A DNA stretch of 64,000 nt from Variovorax sp. V213 (lineage in GTDB: Bacteria > Pseudomonadota > Gammaproteobacteria > Burkholderiales > Burkholderiaceae_C): the NCBI RefSeq assembly GCF_041154455.1, contig NZ_AP028664.1, positions 1,427,001 to 1,491,000 on the forward strand, written 5' to 3'. Shown here piece after piece: positions 44,058 through 53,540 of the stretch. The translations under genes and the position numbers were made by a program. Below the pieces are notes generated by a model. The model was given only the letters and a program-made list of their open reading frames with translations, made no database searches and was not told where the DNA came from. Within the stretch, counting starts at the first letter, position 1. The number at the start of each line of letters is the position of its first letter.

Positions 44058-47000
44058 ATGAGTCCCTCCCGCCCTTTCATCGAACGGCCGGTGGCCACGG
44101 CGCTTCTGATGGTCGCCATCGTGCTGGCCGGCCTCGTCGGCTTGCGGCTGCTGCCGCTGGCCGCGCTGCCGCAGGTCGACTACCCGACCATCCAGGTGCA
44201 GACCCTCTACCCCGGCGCCAGCCCCGAGGTCATGGGCCGCACCGTCACGGCCCCGCTCGAGCGCCAGTTCGGGCAGATGGCGGGCCTCAACCGCATGAGT
44301 TCGGTGAGCTCGGCGGGCGTGTCGATCGTCACGCTGCAGTTCGCACTCGACCAGACCCTGGACGTGGCCGAGCAGCAGGTGCAGGCCGCTATCAACGCGG
44401 GCGGCTCGCTGCTTCCGGCCGACCTGCCCGCACCGCCCGTGTACGCCAAGGTGAACCCGGCCGATGCGCCCATCCTCACGCTGGCCGTGAGCTCCGAGAC
44501 CATGCCGCTCACCGAGGTGCAGAACCTCGTGAACACGCGGCTCGCACAGAAGATCAGCCAGGTCAGCGGCGTGGGGCTGGTGTCGCTCTCGGGCGGGCAG
44601 CGGCCGGCCGTGCGCATCCAGGCCGACACCAACGCGCTCGCGTCGGTGGGCATCGGCCTGGACACCCTGCGCAGCGCCATCACCGCGGCCAACGCCAACA
44701 GCGCCAAGGGCAGCTTCGACGGACCGCGGCGCGCCTACACCATCAACGCCAACGACCAGCTCGTGACGGCGGACGACTACAAGAACCTCATCGTCGCCTG
44801 GAAGAACGGCGCGCCGGTGCGGATGACCGAGGTGGCGCGCGTGGTCGATGGCGCCGAGAACACGCAGCTGGGCGCCTGGGCCGCGTTGCGCGCTGGCGAG
44901 CAGCCGGCCACGCTCTACCCCGCCATCATCCTGAACGTGCAGCGGCAACCGGGTGCCAACGTGATCGGCACGGTCGATGCCATCAAGAAGCAGCTGCCCG
45001 AACTGCAGGCATCGCTCCCGGGCTCGCTCAAGGTGGAGGTGCTGAGCGACCGCACCACCGGCATTCGCGCCTCGGTCTCGCACGTGCAGCTCGAGCTCGG
45101 ACTGGCCGTGGTGATGGTGGTGCTGGTGATCTTCTTCTTCCTGCACAGCGTGCGCGCCACGATCATCGCCAGCCTGGCGGTGCCGATCTCGCTCGTGGGC
45201 ACCTGCGGGCTGATGTACCTGCTCGGCTACAGCCTCAACAACCTGAGCCTGATGGCGCTGACCATTGCCACCGGCTTCGTGGTGGACGACGCGATCGTGA
45301 TGATCGAGAACATCGCGCGCTACCTCGAAGAGGGCGACCCGCCGTTCAAGGCCGCGCTCAAGGGGGCGACGCAGATCGGCTTCACCATCATCTCGCTGAC
45401 GGTGTCGCTCATTGCCGTGCTCATTCCGCTGCTGTTCATGGGCGATGTGGTGGGGCGCCTGTTCCGGGAGTTTGCCGTCACATTGGCCATCACGATCCTG
45501 ATCTCCGCCGTGGTGTCGCTCACCCTGGTGCCGATGATGTCGGCGCGCTGGCTCAAGCCGCAGGCCGAGGAGGGCGGGCGCTTCGGTGCCAGCGTGCAGC
45601 GCTTCTTCGAACGCGTGATCGGCCGCTACGACGTGTGGCTGCAATGGGTGCTGCGCCACCAGCCGCTGACGCTCGTCGTGGCGCTGGCCACGCTGGCCCT
45701 CACGGTGCTGCTCTACGTGGTGATCCCGAAGGGGCTTTTCCCGACGCAGGACACCGGGCAACTGCAGGCCCGCATCGAGGCGGCGCAGGATGTGTCGTAC
45801 ACGCGCATGGCCGAGTTGCAGCAGCAAGCCGCCAAGGCCATCCTGGCCGACCCCGAAGTGGCCAGCGTGAGCTCGGTGGTGGGGGTGGACGCCGCCAACA
45901 ACACCGCGCTGAACACCGGCAGCATGCTCATCAACATGCGCGCCGACCGCGGCGACCAGGAGGCCACGATGCAGCGCCTGCGCGAGCGGGTGCGTGCCGT
46001 GGCCGGCGTCACGCTTTATTTGCAGCCCACGCAAGACCTGACCATCGACGCCGAAACCGGCCCCACCGAGTTCCGCGTCTCGCTCGAAGGGGTGGACACC
46101 AACACCGTCGATGCCTGGGCGCAAAAGCTGGTGGAGCGGCTGCGCTCCGAACCCCTGGTGCGCAACCCCACCACCACGGCGGGCGCGAAGGGCCTGGCCG
46201 CGTACGTGGACATCGACCGCAACACGGCCGCGCGGCTGTCGGTCACGGCCAGTTCGGTGGACGACACGCTGTACAGCGCGTTCGGCCAGCGCATCGTCTC
46301 GACCATCTTCACCGAGACCAACCAGTACCGCGTGATCCTGGAAGCGCAGCGCGAAGCCCTGGCTTCGCCGCAGCTGCTGGGCAACCTGCAGCTTCGCACC
46401 GGCGGCGGCAGTGCAACCACGCTGTCGTCGATTGCCACGGTGCGCGAGCAGGCAGCGCCGCTGCAGGTCACGCACGTGGCGCAGTATCCGGCAGCCACCG
46501 TGGGCTTCGACACGGCCGAGAACGTGGCGCTCGGAAAGTCGGTGGCGGCCATTCGCGCGGCCGCCAAGGAAATCGGCATGCCGTCGAGCATGACGATGAC
46601 TTTCCTGGGCGCGGCGGGCGCCTACGAAAAATCGCTTTCCAACCAGCTGTGGCTCATCCTGGCGGCGGTGGTGTGCGTGTACATCGTGCTGGGCGTGCTG
46701 TATGAGAGCTACATCCATCCGCTGACCATTCTCTCGACACTTCCCTCGGCCGGCGTGGGCGCGCTGCTGGCCTTGATGGTCACCGGCAACGACCTGGGCG
46801 TGATCGGCATCATCGGCATCATCCTGCTGATCGGCATCGTGAAGAAGAACGCCATCATGATGATCGACTTTGCCATCGACGCCGAGCGGCGCGAGGGCAA
46901 GTCGCCCCAGGAGGCCATCCACCAGGCGGCATTGCTGCGCTTCCGGCCCATCCTGATGACCACGCTGGCGGCGCTTTTCGCGGCGCTGCCGCTGATGTTC

Positions 47001-47165
47001 GGCTGGGGCGAGGGCGCCGAGCTGCGCCGGCCGCTCGGCCTGGCGATCTTCGGCGGGCTGGTGGTGAGCCAGGTGCTCACGCTGTTCACCACGCCGGTGG
47101 TCTACCTGGCATTCGACCGGCTCGGCCGCCGCTTCGGGCCCAAGCGGGAGGCCGCGGCCGCATGA
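44058..47165 (+). CDS. mdtB: RND multidrug efflux permease MdtB
   Basis: A 1035-residue inner-membrane proton-driven pump. FIERPVATALLMVAIVLAGLVGLR begins the first membrane helix, with LPLAALPQVDYPTIQVQT next. The RND hallmark and proton-relay segment is TIATGFVVDDAIVMIENIARYLE in helix 4. Porter and docking domains lie at residues about 40-330 and 560-870. In E. coli MdtB and MdtC act together for bile salts, novobiocin and other drugs. Overlaps mdtC by four bases. Confidence 0.93.
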   Translation: MSPSRPFIERPVATALLMVAIVLAGLVGLRLLPLAALPQVDYPTIQVQTLYPGASPEVMGRTVTAPLERQFGQMAGLNRMSSVSSAGVSIVTLQFALDQTLDVAEQQVQAAINAGGSLLPADLPAPPVYAKVNPADAPILTLAVSSETMPLTEVQNLVNTRLAQKISQVSGVGLVSLSGGQRPAVRIQADTNALASVGIGLDTLRSAITAANANSAKGSFDGPRRAYTINANDQLVTADDYKNLIVAWKNGAPVRMTEVARVVDGAENTQLGAWAALRAGEQPATLYPAIILNVQRQPGANVIGTVDAIKKQLPELQASLPGSLKVEVLSDRTTGIRASVSHVQLELGLAVVMVVLVIFFFLHSVRATIIASLAVPISLVGTCGLMYLLGYSLNNLSLMALTIATGFVVDDAIVMIENIARYLEEGDPPFKAALKGATQIGFTIISLTVSLIAVLIPLLFMGDVVGRLFREFAVTLAITILISAVVSLTLVPMMSARWLKPQAEEGGRFGASVQRFFERVIGRYDVWLQWVLRHQPLTLVVALATLALTVLLYVVIPKGLFPTQDTGQLQARIEAAQDVSYTRMAELQQQAAKAILADPEVASVSSVVGVDAANNTALNTGSMLINMRADRGDQEATMQRLRERVRAVAGVTLYLQPTQDLTIDAETGPTEFRVSLEGVDTNTVDAWAQKLVERLRSEPLVRNPTTTAGAKGLAAYVDIDRNTAARLSVTASSVDDTLYSAFGQRIVSTIFTETNQYRVILEAQREALASPQLLGNLQLRTGGGSATTLSSIATVREQAAPLQVTHVAQYPAATVGFDTAENVALGKSVAAIRAAAKEIGMPSSMTMTFLGAAGAYEKSLSNQLWLILAAVVCVYIVLGVLYESYIHPLTILSTLPSAGVGALLALMVTGNDLGVIGIIGIILLIGIVKKNAIMMIDFAIDAERREGKSPQEAIHQAALLRFRPILMTTLAALFAALPLMFGWGEGAELRRPLGLAIFGGLVVSQVLTLFTTPVVYLAFDRLGRRFGPKREAAAA

Positions 47166-50100
47166 ACCTCTCCAGGCCTTTCGTCGAACGTCCGATCGCC
47201 ACGGTCCTCTTGACCATCGGCATCGCCCTGGCCGGGATCGCGGCGTTCTTCGTGCTGCCTGTGTCGCCGTTGCCGCAGGTCGACTTTCCCACCATCTCGG
47301 TGACGGCCAGCCTCGCGGGCGCGAGCCCGAGCACCATGGCATCGAGCGTTGCCACACCGCTGGAGCGGCGGCTCGGCGTGATCGCGGGCGTCAACGAACT
47401 CACCTCGACCAGCTCCAACGGCTCGACGCGCATCAGCCTGCAGTTCGACCTCAAGCGCAACATCGACAGCGCCGCGCGCGAGGTGCAGGCGGCCATCAAC
47501 GCGGCGCGGGCCGACCTGCCGGCCACCTTGCGCAGCAACCCGACCTACCGCAAGCGCAACCCGACGGCCGCGCCCATCGCGATCCTGGCGCTCACTTCCA
47601 AGACGCGCACGCCGGGGCAGATCTACGAGGCCGTCTCCAACATCGTGAGCCAGAAGCTCTCGCAGGTGGAGGGCGTGGGCGAGGTCGAGATCGGCGGCGG
47701 CTCGCTGCCGGCCGTGCGGGTGGAGCTCGAGCCCTTCTCGCTCAACCGCTTCGGCATCAGCAGCGAAGACGTGCGCGCCGCCATCCAGGCCAACAACGCC
47801 AACCGGCCCAAGGGCGCGATCGAGAACGACGAGCGCCGGCTGCAGATCTACACGCCCTCGCCGGGCCGCCATGCCGTGGAGTACCGCGACATGGTGATCG
47901 CCTGGCGCAACGGCGCGGCCGTGCGGCTGGGCGATGTCGCGCGGGTGATCGACAGCGTGGAGAACACGCGCACCCTGGGTCTCTTCAACGGCCAGCCCGC
48001 GGTGATCGTGCTGGTCACGCAGGAGCCCGGCGCCAACATCATCCAGACCGTGGACGGCGTGCGCGAGCTGTTGCCCGAACTGCGCGCGCAGCTGCCGCAG
48101 GACATCGAGGTGCAGGTGGCCTCCGACCGCACCAACTCCATCCGCGCGTCGCTGCGCGAGATCGAGGCCACGCTGATGATCTCCATCGCGCTGGTGGTGC
48201 TCGTGGTGGGCTTGTTCCTGCGCCGTGCGCGCGCCACCATCATTCCGGCCGTGGCCACGGTGGTGTCGCTGCTCGGCACCTTCGGCGTGATGCACCTGCT
48301 GGGCTACAGCCTGAACAACCTGAGCCTGATGGCGCTGACGGTGGCCACCGGCTTCGTGGTGGACGACGCCATCGTGGTGCTCGAGAACACCAGCCGCCAC
48401 ATCGAGGCCGGAATGGGCCGCATCGAGGCGGCCCTGCGCGGCGCGCGCGAGGTGGGCTTCACCGTGCTGTCGATCAGCCTGTCGCTGGTGGCGGTGTTCA
48501 TCCCGCTGCTGTTCATGGACGGGCAGATCGGCCGGCTGTTCCGCGAATTCGCGGTCACGCTGTCCGTGGCGGTGCTGATCTCGCTGGTGATCTCGCTCAC
48601 CACCACGCCCATGCTGTGCGCCATGCTGCTGCGGCCCGAGGAGCCCGGCGCCAGGCCGCCGGGGCGCCTGGCGCGCATGTCGGAAAGCGTCTACCAGTGG
48701 AGCCTGCGCACCTATGCCCACAGCCTCGACTGGGCGCTCGCGAGCAAGGCCGTGGTCATGGTGGTGCTGCTGGCGGTCATCGGGCTCAACGTGTACCTGT
48801 TCTCCGCCATTCCCAAGGGCTACTTTCCCGAGCAGGACAACGGCCAGCTCAACGCGGGCCTGCGCGCGGACCAGAGCATTTCGTCCGTGGCGCTGAGCGA
48901 GAAACTGCGCCAGGCGGTCGACATCATCCACAAGGACCCGGCCGTCGATACCGTGGTGGGCTTTGCGGGCGGCAGCCGCTCGGGCGGCGGCTTCATGTTC
49001 GTCAACCTCAAGCCGGTATCGCAGCGCAGCGAAAAGACCGCCGTGGTCGTCAACCGGCTGCGGCCACAGCTCAACCAGCTCACCGGCCTGCGCGTGTTCC
49101 TGAGCCCGGTGCAAGACCTGCGCATGGGCGGGCGTTCGAGCAACTCCACCTACCAGTACACGCTGAAGGGCGACAACCTGGCCGACCTGCGCACCTGGAC
49201 CGCCAAGCTGGCCGACCGGCTGCGCCAGGAAACGGCGCTGACCGATGTCGACAGTGACCAGGCGGACAACGGCGTGGAGACCTACGTCGATGTCGACCGC
49301 GAAAGTGCCGCGCGGCTCGGCGTGACGTCGAGCGCGGTCGACAACGCGCTCTACAACGCCTACGGACAGCGTTCGGTCGCCACCATCTACGACGAGCTCA
49401 ACCAGTATTCCGTGATCATGGAATGGGCGCCGCGCTACCAGCGCGCGCCCGTGGTGCTGAAGGACCTGTACGTACCCTCGACGCTCACCACCAGCACCAC
49501 CGCGAGCGGCGCAACCATCGTGAGTTCGCTGGCCAACACCACCGACGCCAGCACCGGCACCTCGACCACCACGTCGGCCAACCCGGCACTGCGTACCGCG
49601 TCCACCGGCCAGGCGCTGGCCGCGAACACCACGCTGATGGTGCCGCTCTCGGCCATTGCCAAGGTCAGCGAGCGCGCGGTGCCGAGCTCCATCGACCACC
49701 AGGACACCGAGCTCGCGAGCACCGTCTCGTTCAACCTGGACGAGGGCGTCACGCTGCAGGACGCGCGGCGCATCGTCGCTCAGGCCGAGGCCGACATTGC
49801 CATGCCCGTGAACGTGCGCGGCAGCTTCCAGGGTACGGCGCTCGCGGCGCAGCAGTCGCAGGGACAGCAGCTTGCGCTCATCCTGGCGGCCATCGTGGTC
49901 ATCTACATCGTGCTCGGCATACTCTACGAAAGCCTGATTCACCCGATCACCGTGCTGACCACACTGCCTTCGGCGGGCGTGGGCGCGGTGCTCGCGCTGC
50001 TGCTGTTCCGCATGGATTTTTCGATCATTGCGCTGATCGGTCTCTTCCTCCTGATCGGCATCGTGAAGAAGAATGCGATTCTGATCATCGACTTCGCGCT

Positions 50101-50404
50101 CGAGGCCGAGCGCGCGCGCGGCATCTCGGCCGTGGAAGCGGTGCGCGAGGCTTGCCTGCTGCGTTTCCGGCCGATTCTCATGACCACGCTGGCCGCCGCG
50201 CTGGGCGCGCTGCCGCTGGCCATCGGCTTCGGCCAGGGCGCCGAACTGCGCCAGCCGCTGGGCGTGGCGATCATCGGCGGCCTGGTGGCGAGCCAGCTGC
50301 TCACCCTGCTCACCACGCCGGTGGTCTACGTGCTGCTCGACAAGCTGCGCCGGCGCTCCGGCAACGAGCGGCACCTGAGCCGCGCCGCGAGCTCGCCTGT
50401 ATGA
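47162..50404 (+). CDS. mdtC: RND multidrug efflux permease MdtC
   Basis: A 1080-residue partner of MdtB. The first helix (RPIATVLLTIGIALAGIAAFF), LSPLPQVDFPTI-type segment (SPLPQVDFPTISVTASLAG), and helix 4 (TVATGFVVDDAIVVLENTSRHIE) are intact. An unusual serine/threonine/alanine-rich insert lies at residues about 774-820 (STTASGATIVSS ... STTTSANPALR). E. coli MdtC is 1025 residues, so this insert largely accounts for the extra length. ATGA overlap with mdtB ensures matched translation. Confidence 0.93.
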   Translation: MNLSRPFVERPIATVLLTIGIALAGIAAFFVLPVSPLPQVDFPTISVTASLAGASPSTMASSVATPLERRLGVIAGVNELTSTSSNGSTRISLQFDLKRNIDSAAREVQAAINAARADLPATLRSNPTYRKRNPTAAPIAILALTSKTRTPGQIYEAVSNIVSQKLSQVEGVGEVEIGGGSLPAVRVELEPFSLNRFGISSEDVRAAIQANNANRPKGAIENDERRLQIYTPSPGRHAVEYRDMVIAWRNGAAVRLGDVARVIDSVENTRTLGLFNGQPAVIVLVTQEPGANIIQTVDGVRELLPELRAQLPQDIEVQVASDRTNSIRASLREIEATLMISIALVVLVVGLFLRRARATIIPAVATVVSLLGTFGVMHLLGYSLNNLSLMALTVATGFVVDDAIVVLENTSRHIEAGMGRIEAALRGAREVGFTVLSISLSLVAVFIPLLFMDGQIGRLFREFAVTLSVAVLISLVISLTTTPMLCAMLLRPEEPGARPPGRLARMSESVYQWSLRTYAHSLDWALASKAVVMVVLLAVIGLNVYLFSAIPKGYFPEQDNGQLNAGLRADQSISSVALSEKLRQAVDIIHKDPAVDTVVGFAGGSRSGGGFMFVNLKPVSQRSEKTAVVVNRLRPQLNQLTGLRVFLSPVQDLRMGGRSSNSTYQYTLKGDNLADLRTWTAKLADRLRQETALTDVDSDQADNGVETYVDVDRESAARLGVTSSAVDNALYNAYGQRSVATIYDELNQYSVIMEWAPRYQRAPVVLKDLYVPSTLTTSTTASGATIVSSLANTTDASTGTSTTTSANPALRTASTGQALAANTTLMVPLSAIAKVSERAVPSSIDHQDTELASTVSFNLDEGVTLQDARRIVAQAEADIAMPVNVRGSFQGTALAAQQSQGQQLALILAAIVVIYIVLGILYESLIHPITVLTTLPSAGVGAVLALLLFRMDFSIIALIGLFLLIGIVKKNAILIIDFALEAERARGISAVEAVREACLLRFRPILMTTLAAALGALPLAIGFGQGAELRQPLGVAIIGGLVASQLLTLLTTPVVYVLLDKLRRRSGNERHLSRAASSPV

Positions 50405-50444
50405 AACCCACTCCCGTCCCTCGCGCACTTCGTGTAGCTCGACT

Positions 50445-50500
50445 CCCCCCCTCAAGGGGGCAACACCGGCGGCCCGGCAAAGCCGGTTCCGCGGTGTTCC
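50445..50500. repeat. REP-like palindromic element
   Basis: Two nested stem-loops: CCCCC-TCAA-GGGGG (50447-50460), and AACACCGGCGG (50462-50472) pairing with CCGCGGTGTT (50489-50498) apart from one bulged G, enclosing CCGGC-AAA-GCCGG (50474-50486). The layout and its place in a gene gap resemble interspersed palindromic repeats of Comamonadaceae. I found one copy here. It may also attenuate or stabilise the mdtC-outer membrane transcript. Confidence 0.55.
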
Positions 50501-50528
50501 CGGCCTCCGAGAAAATGAATCCCTTGCC

Positions 50529-51947
50529 ATGACACATCGCACCCGCATCCCTTCGCTGTCCGCGCTCGCCTTCGCGGCCATGGTGGCCGGCTGCGCCGTA
50601 GGCCCTGCATACCAGGTGCCAAGCTCGGCCATGCCCGCCGGGTGGAAGGAGCAGAAGACCGCCGAAGGCTGGCTGCCCGCCGCCCCGGCCGATGCGCTCG
50701 ACCGTGGCGATTGGTGGAAGCTTTTCGGCGATGCCACGCTCGATGAACTGGCGGCCCGCGTGCAGGTGTCGAACCAGAACATTGCCGCGGCCGTGGCCAA
50801 CTACGCGCAGGCGCAGGCCCTGGTGCGGGGAGAGCGCGCCGCGCTGTTTCCCACGGTATCGCTCGACGGCAGCGGCCGGCGAAGCGGCAACATCGGCGGC
50901 ACCAGCAATGCGTCCAACACCTTTTCGGCCACGCTGGGCGTCGACTGGGCACCCGATGTGTGGGGCCGGCTGCGGCAAGCCGTAACCAGCGCAGAGGCCA
51001 ATGCGCAGGCCAGCGAGGCCGACCTGGCGTCGGCACGCCTCTCGGCCATCGGCGACCTGGCCACCAATTATTTTTCGCTGCGCGAAGCCGACGCCGAGAT
51101 CGTCCTGCTCGACCAGACCATCGAGGGCTACCAGCGCGCCTTCGAGATCACGAGCAACCGCTACAAGGCCGGCATTGCGGCCCAGACAGACGTGCTGCAG
51201 GCGCAGACCCAGCTCGTGACCGCGCAGGCCGAGCGCGTGGGCCTGCAGCGCACCCGCACCACGCTGGAGCACGCCATTGCCATGCTGGTGGGCGTGGCGC
51301 CGGCCGACTTCAGCCTGCCGGCCGCGCAGTGGACACCCACGGTGCCGGGCATTCCCACGGGCGTGCCTTCGACGCTGCTGCAGCGCCGGCCCGACATCGC
51401 GGCGGCCGAACGTGCGGTGGCGGCGGCCAATGCGCAGATCGGCATCGCCCGGTCGGCGTACTTCCCGAACTTCGGGCTCAGCGCTTCGGTGGGCAGCAGC
51501 GCGAGCCGCGTGAAAGACCTGTTCAACGCATCCAACACGCTGTGGGCGCTCGGCCTCTCGGTGGCGCAGGTGGTGTTCGATGCGGGCGCCATCGGCGCGA
51601 GCGTCGACTCGGCCAAGGCGGCCCACGAGGCCAGCGTGGCACGCTACCGGCAGGCGGTGCTCACGGCGTTCCAGGGGGTGGAAGACCAGTTGACGGCCGG
51701 CGCCGCGCTCGCGCAGCAGGAGGGCCTGCGGCGCGAGGCTTCGGCCGCCGCCGACAAGACCGAGCAGCAGCTGCTCAATCGCTATCGCGCGGCCCAGGTC
51801 AGCTACACCGAGGTGGTCACGGCGCAGGCAGCGGCCCTCGGTGCGCGGCGCACGCTGGTGCAGCTGCAGGTGAATCGACAGACCGCGGCGGTGGCGCTCA
51901 TCCAGGCCCTTGGCGGCGGCTGGCAACAGCCCACCCCTCCGCGCTGA
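50529..51947 (+). CDS. Efflux outer-membrane lipoprotein (OprM/NodT family)
   Basis: A 472-residue TolC-like outer-membrane factor. The signal ends in the lipobox AAMVAGCAVGPAYQVP with lipidated Cys22, followed by the family signature. Two RND-outer-membrane-factor repeats are visible (NIAAAVANYAQAQALVRGERA, ALVRG/IGIARSAYFPNFGLSAS) with LQRRPDIAAAERAVAAANAQIG. It completes a tripartite pump with MdtABC, 124 bases after mdtC across the palindromic element. Confidence 0.93.
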   Translation: MTHRTRIPSLSALAFAAMVAGCAVGPAYQVPSSAMPAGWKEQKTAEGWLPAAPADALDRGDWWKLFGDATLDELAARVQVSNQNIAAAVANYAQAQALVRGERAALFPTVSLDGSGRRSGNIGGTSNASNTFSATLGVDWAPDVWGRLRQAVTSAEANAQASEADLASARLSAIGDLATNYFSLREADAEIVLLDQTIEGYQRAFEITSNRYKAGIAAQTDVLQAQTQLVTAQAERVGLQRTRTTLEHAIAMLVGVAPADFSLPAAQWTPTVPGIPTGVPSTLLQRRPDIAAAERAVAAANAQIGIARSAYFPNFGLSASVGSSASRVKDLFNASNTLWALGLSVAQVVFDAGAIGASVDSAKAAHEASVARYRQAVLTAFQGVEDQLTAGAALAQQEGLRREASAAADKTEQQLLNRYRAAQVSYTEVVTAQAAALGARRTLVQLQVNRQTAAVALIQALGGGWQQPTPPR

Positions 51948-51969
51948 GCGGAGCGAACAACCTGTGCGC

Positions 51970-51991
51970 GGGATGGGCGGTTGCCCATCCC
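51970..51991 (+). terminator. Hairpin after the efflux operon
   Basis: GGGATGGGC and GCCCATCCC pair perfectly around GGTT, 22 bases after the last efflux-gene stop. A short CTTC follows without a long T-run, so termination is likely but unproved. Confidence 0.55.
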
Positions 51992-52052
51992 TTCAGCTGC
52001 GCCGCGGGTTGCGCGCGGAGCCGTTCCTCTTCACGGCGCGATCGTCATGCGC

Positions 52053-52418
52053 TCAATGCGCGTGACGGTCCAGCGACCCGCCGAGGTAGTCCTTGTCGGT
52101 CACCAGAACCCAGAGTGCGAGCACCAGGATCGCCGCCGCCACGAGCACTGCGTTCACCATCGCCTTCTCGACGGTGGCGAAGCCGAGTATCCACGGCGAC
52201 GCAGCCAGCCAGATGGCGATCGCGCCTTCGGTCCACTCTTCCCATGCACGCGGTACCAGGGTCGCCCCCAGCGCCACCGCGCCCAGCACGACGCCTGTCG
52301 CCACTGCGGTCCACATGGCGTAAGTGACGTCCTGGAACCCCAGGACCCAAGGCGAGATGATCAGCCACGCGCCGAGCGCGACGCTGACCGGGTCTTGCCA
52401 ATGTTTCACCTGCTTCAT
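52053..52418 (-). CDS. SPW repeat membrane protein
   Basis: A 121-residue inner-membrane protein with two SPW repeats: ISPWVLGFQDVTYAMW and ASPWILGFATVEKAMV, each followed by a hydrophobic segment. Function unknown; SPW proteins are common in soil bacteria. The start is decided by the ribosome site: AGGAGG lies eight bases before ATG 52418 but only two bases before the upstream ATG 52424, so 52418 is used. Confidence 0.85.
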   Translation of the reverse strand: MKQVKHWQDPVSVALGAWLIISPWVLGFQDVTYAMWTAVATGVVLGAVALGATLVPRAWEEWTEGAIAIWLAASPWILGFATVEKAMVNAVLVAAAILVLALWVLVTDKDYLGGSLDRHAH

Positions 52419-52526
52419 GGTCATTACCTCCTGTCGCGGCACAAAACCGCGACAGTTCTTCGACCGTTCGGGCTCGACGGGGTTCCGCCAATGCGGCGCT
52501 GCAGCACGCGGATTCGGCTCGGAGGC

Positions 52527-53393
52527 CTAATTTCCGCGCGGCACGGGCGGCACCAGATAGGCACCTGACTCGAACAGCTGCGCCTCGGCCTGGTCGATGC
52601 GCCGGATCACCGGCTTGCCAGCGCGGCTCGCGAGCAGTTCGACCAGCGCCTCGGTCACGGCAACCCCCGCCGCCACCGACGGGAAGAAAGAAGGGCTGTT
52701 GATCGTGAAAAGCAGCGTCTCGTCCGCCAGCAGCGACAGCGGCGAGGCCACGCTGTCGGTGATGGCCACGATGCGGCAGCCGGCGGCCTTGGCCGCCTGC
52801 GCCACCTGCAGCGCCTCGCGCGAGTAGGGCATGAAGCTGGCCACCACCAGGGCGTCGCCCTTGGCAAAGGCGCGCTGCTGCATTTCGAGCGAGCCGCCCT
52901 GGCCGTCCACCAAGTGCACGCTGGCGCGAAACAACCGGTACACGTAGACGAACGAAAACGCGATCGGAAAGCAGGCCCTGAAACCCGCCGCGTGGACGGC
53001 CGGCGCCTTCTCGATCAGCGCACAGGCTTTTTGCAGCGCCTGCTCGCTCTGCTGGTGCGTGGCCTCGAGGTTGCGGCGCTGCACCTCGAACATCTCGGCC
53101 GTCAGGCTTCGGTCCTGCGCGCGGCCGATGAGTTGCTTGGCCCGCCCGCCATAGGTTTCGCTGCCCAGGCCCATGTCGCCGGCAAAGGCTTCCTTGAGCT
53201 GTGGCCAGCCCACATAGCCCAGGTGCTGCGCGAAACGCACCAGCGTGGCGGGCGTGCTCTGTGCGCGCGTGCCCACGTTGCGCATCGATGCGGTCACCAC
53301 CTCGTTGGGGTGGTCCAGCACGTAGCGCGCGACCTGCTGCAGGGCCGGGCTCAGCTCGTTGAAACGCTGGCGGATCTGGTCTCTGGCGCCCAT
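52527..53393 (-). CDS. MurR/RpiR family transcriptional regulator
   Basis: A 288-residue repressor. An N-terminal HTH_6 domain (RQRFNELSPALQQVARYVLDHPNEVV, NVGTRAQSTPATLVRFAQHLGYVGWPQLKE as landmarks) is followed by a SIS sugar-phosphate-type domain (AAGFRACFPIAFSF, GDALVVASFMPYSREALQVAQAA, RIVAITDSVASPLSLLADET). SIS domains usually sense sugar phosphates, but some RpiR proteins sense amino-acid or keto-acid signals. It is divergent from the aminotransferase gene over an operator region. Confidence 0.9.
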   Translation of the reverse strand: MGARDQIRQRFNELSPALQQVARYVLDHPNEVVTASMRNVGTRAQSTPATLVRFAQHLGYVGWPQLKEAFAGDMGLGSETYGGRAKQLIGRAQDRSLTAEMFEVQRRNLEATHQQSEQALQKACALIEKAPAVHAAGFRACFPIAFSFVYVYRLFRASVHLVDGQGGSLEMQQRAFAKGDALVVASFMPYSREALQVAQAAKAAGCRIVAITDSVASPLSLLADETLLFTINSPSFFPSVAAGVAVTEALVELLASRAGKPVIRRIDQAEAQLFESGAYLVPPVPRGN

Positions 53394-53418
53394 GGCGGTC
53401 TCTCTTTTCCTTCTGCTG

Positions 53419-53506
53419 TTGGAACGAATGTACCGGACATGGAATGATGGAACAGTTGACGAAACAAATGTTCCAAACAATAATGCGACGGAAACGTTGG
53501 TTCCAA
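53419..53506. promoter_or_regulatory. RpiR operator array and sigma70-like promoter
   Basis: Four copies of one heptamer lie between the divergent genes: TTGGAAC (53419-53425), ATGGAAC (53447-53453, one mismatch), GTTCCAA (53470-53476) and GTTCCAA (53500-53506). They make two nearly concentric inverted repeats. The plus-strand promoter TTGACG (53456-53461), 17 bases, AATAAT (53479-53484) runs through the inner pair. This suits a dimer or tetramer that represses the aminotransferase operon and its own gene. Confidence 0.7.
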
Positions 53507-53540
53507 GCACGCATCCACCATCCACCGCCGCCCAGCCGCC

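Noticed and set aside
43860..47357. A 1165-codon open frame on the minus strand
   Set aside because: Antisense shadow of mdtA-mdtB with the same histidine/arginine-rich composition and no recognisable motif.
47102..50800. A 1232-codon open frame on the minus strand
   Set aside because: It is antisense to mdtC and parts of its neighbours. The translation is rich in arginine, histidine and alanine with no domain, as expected for the GC-rich reverse strand of a long real gene.
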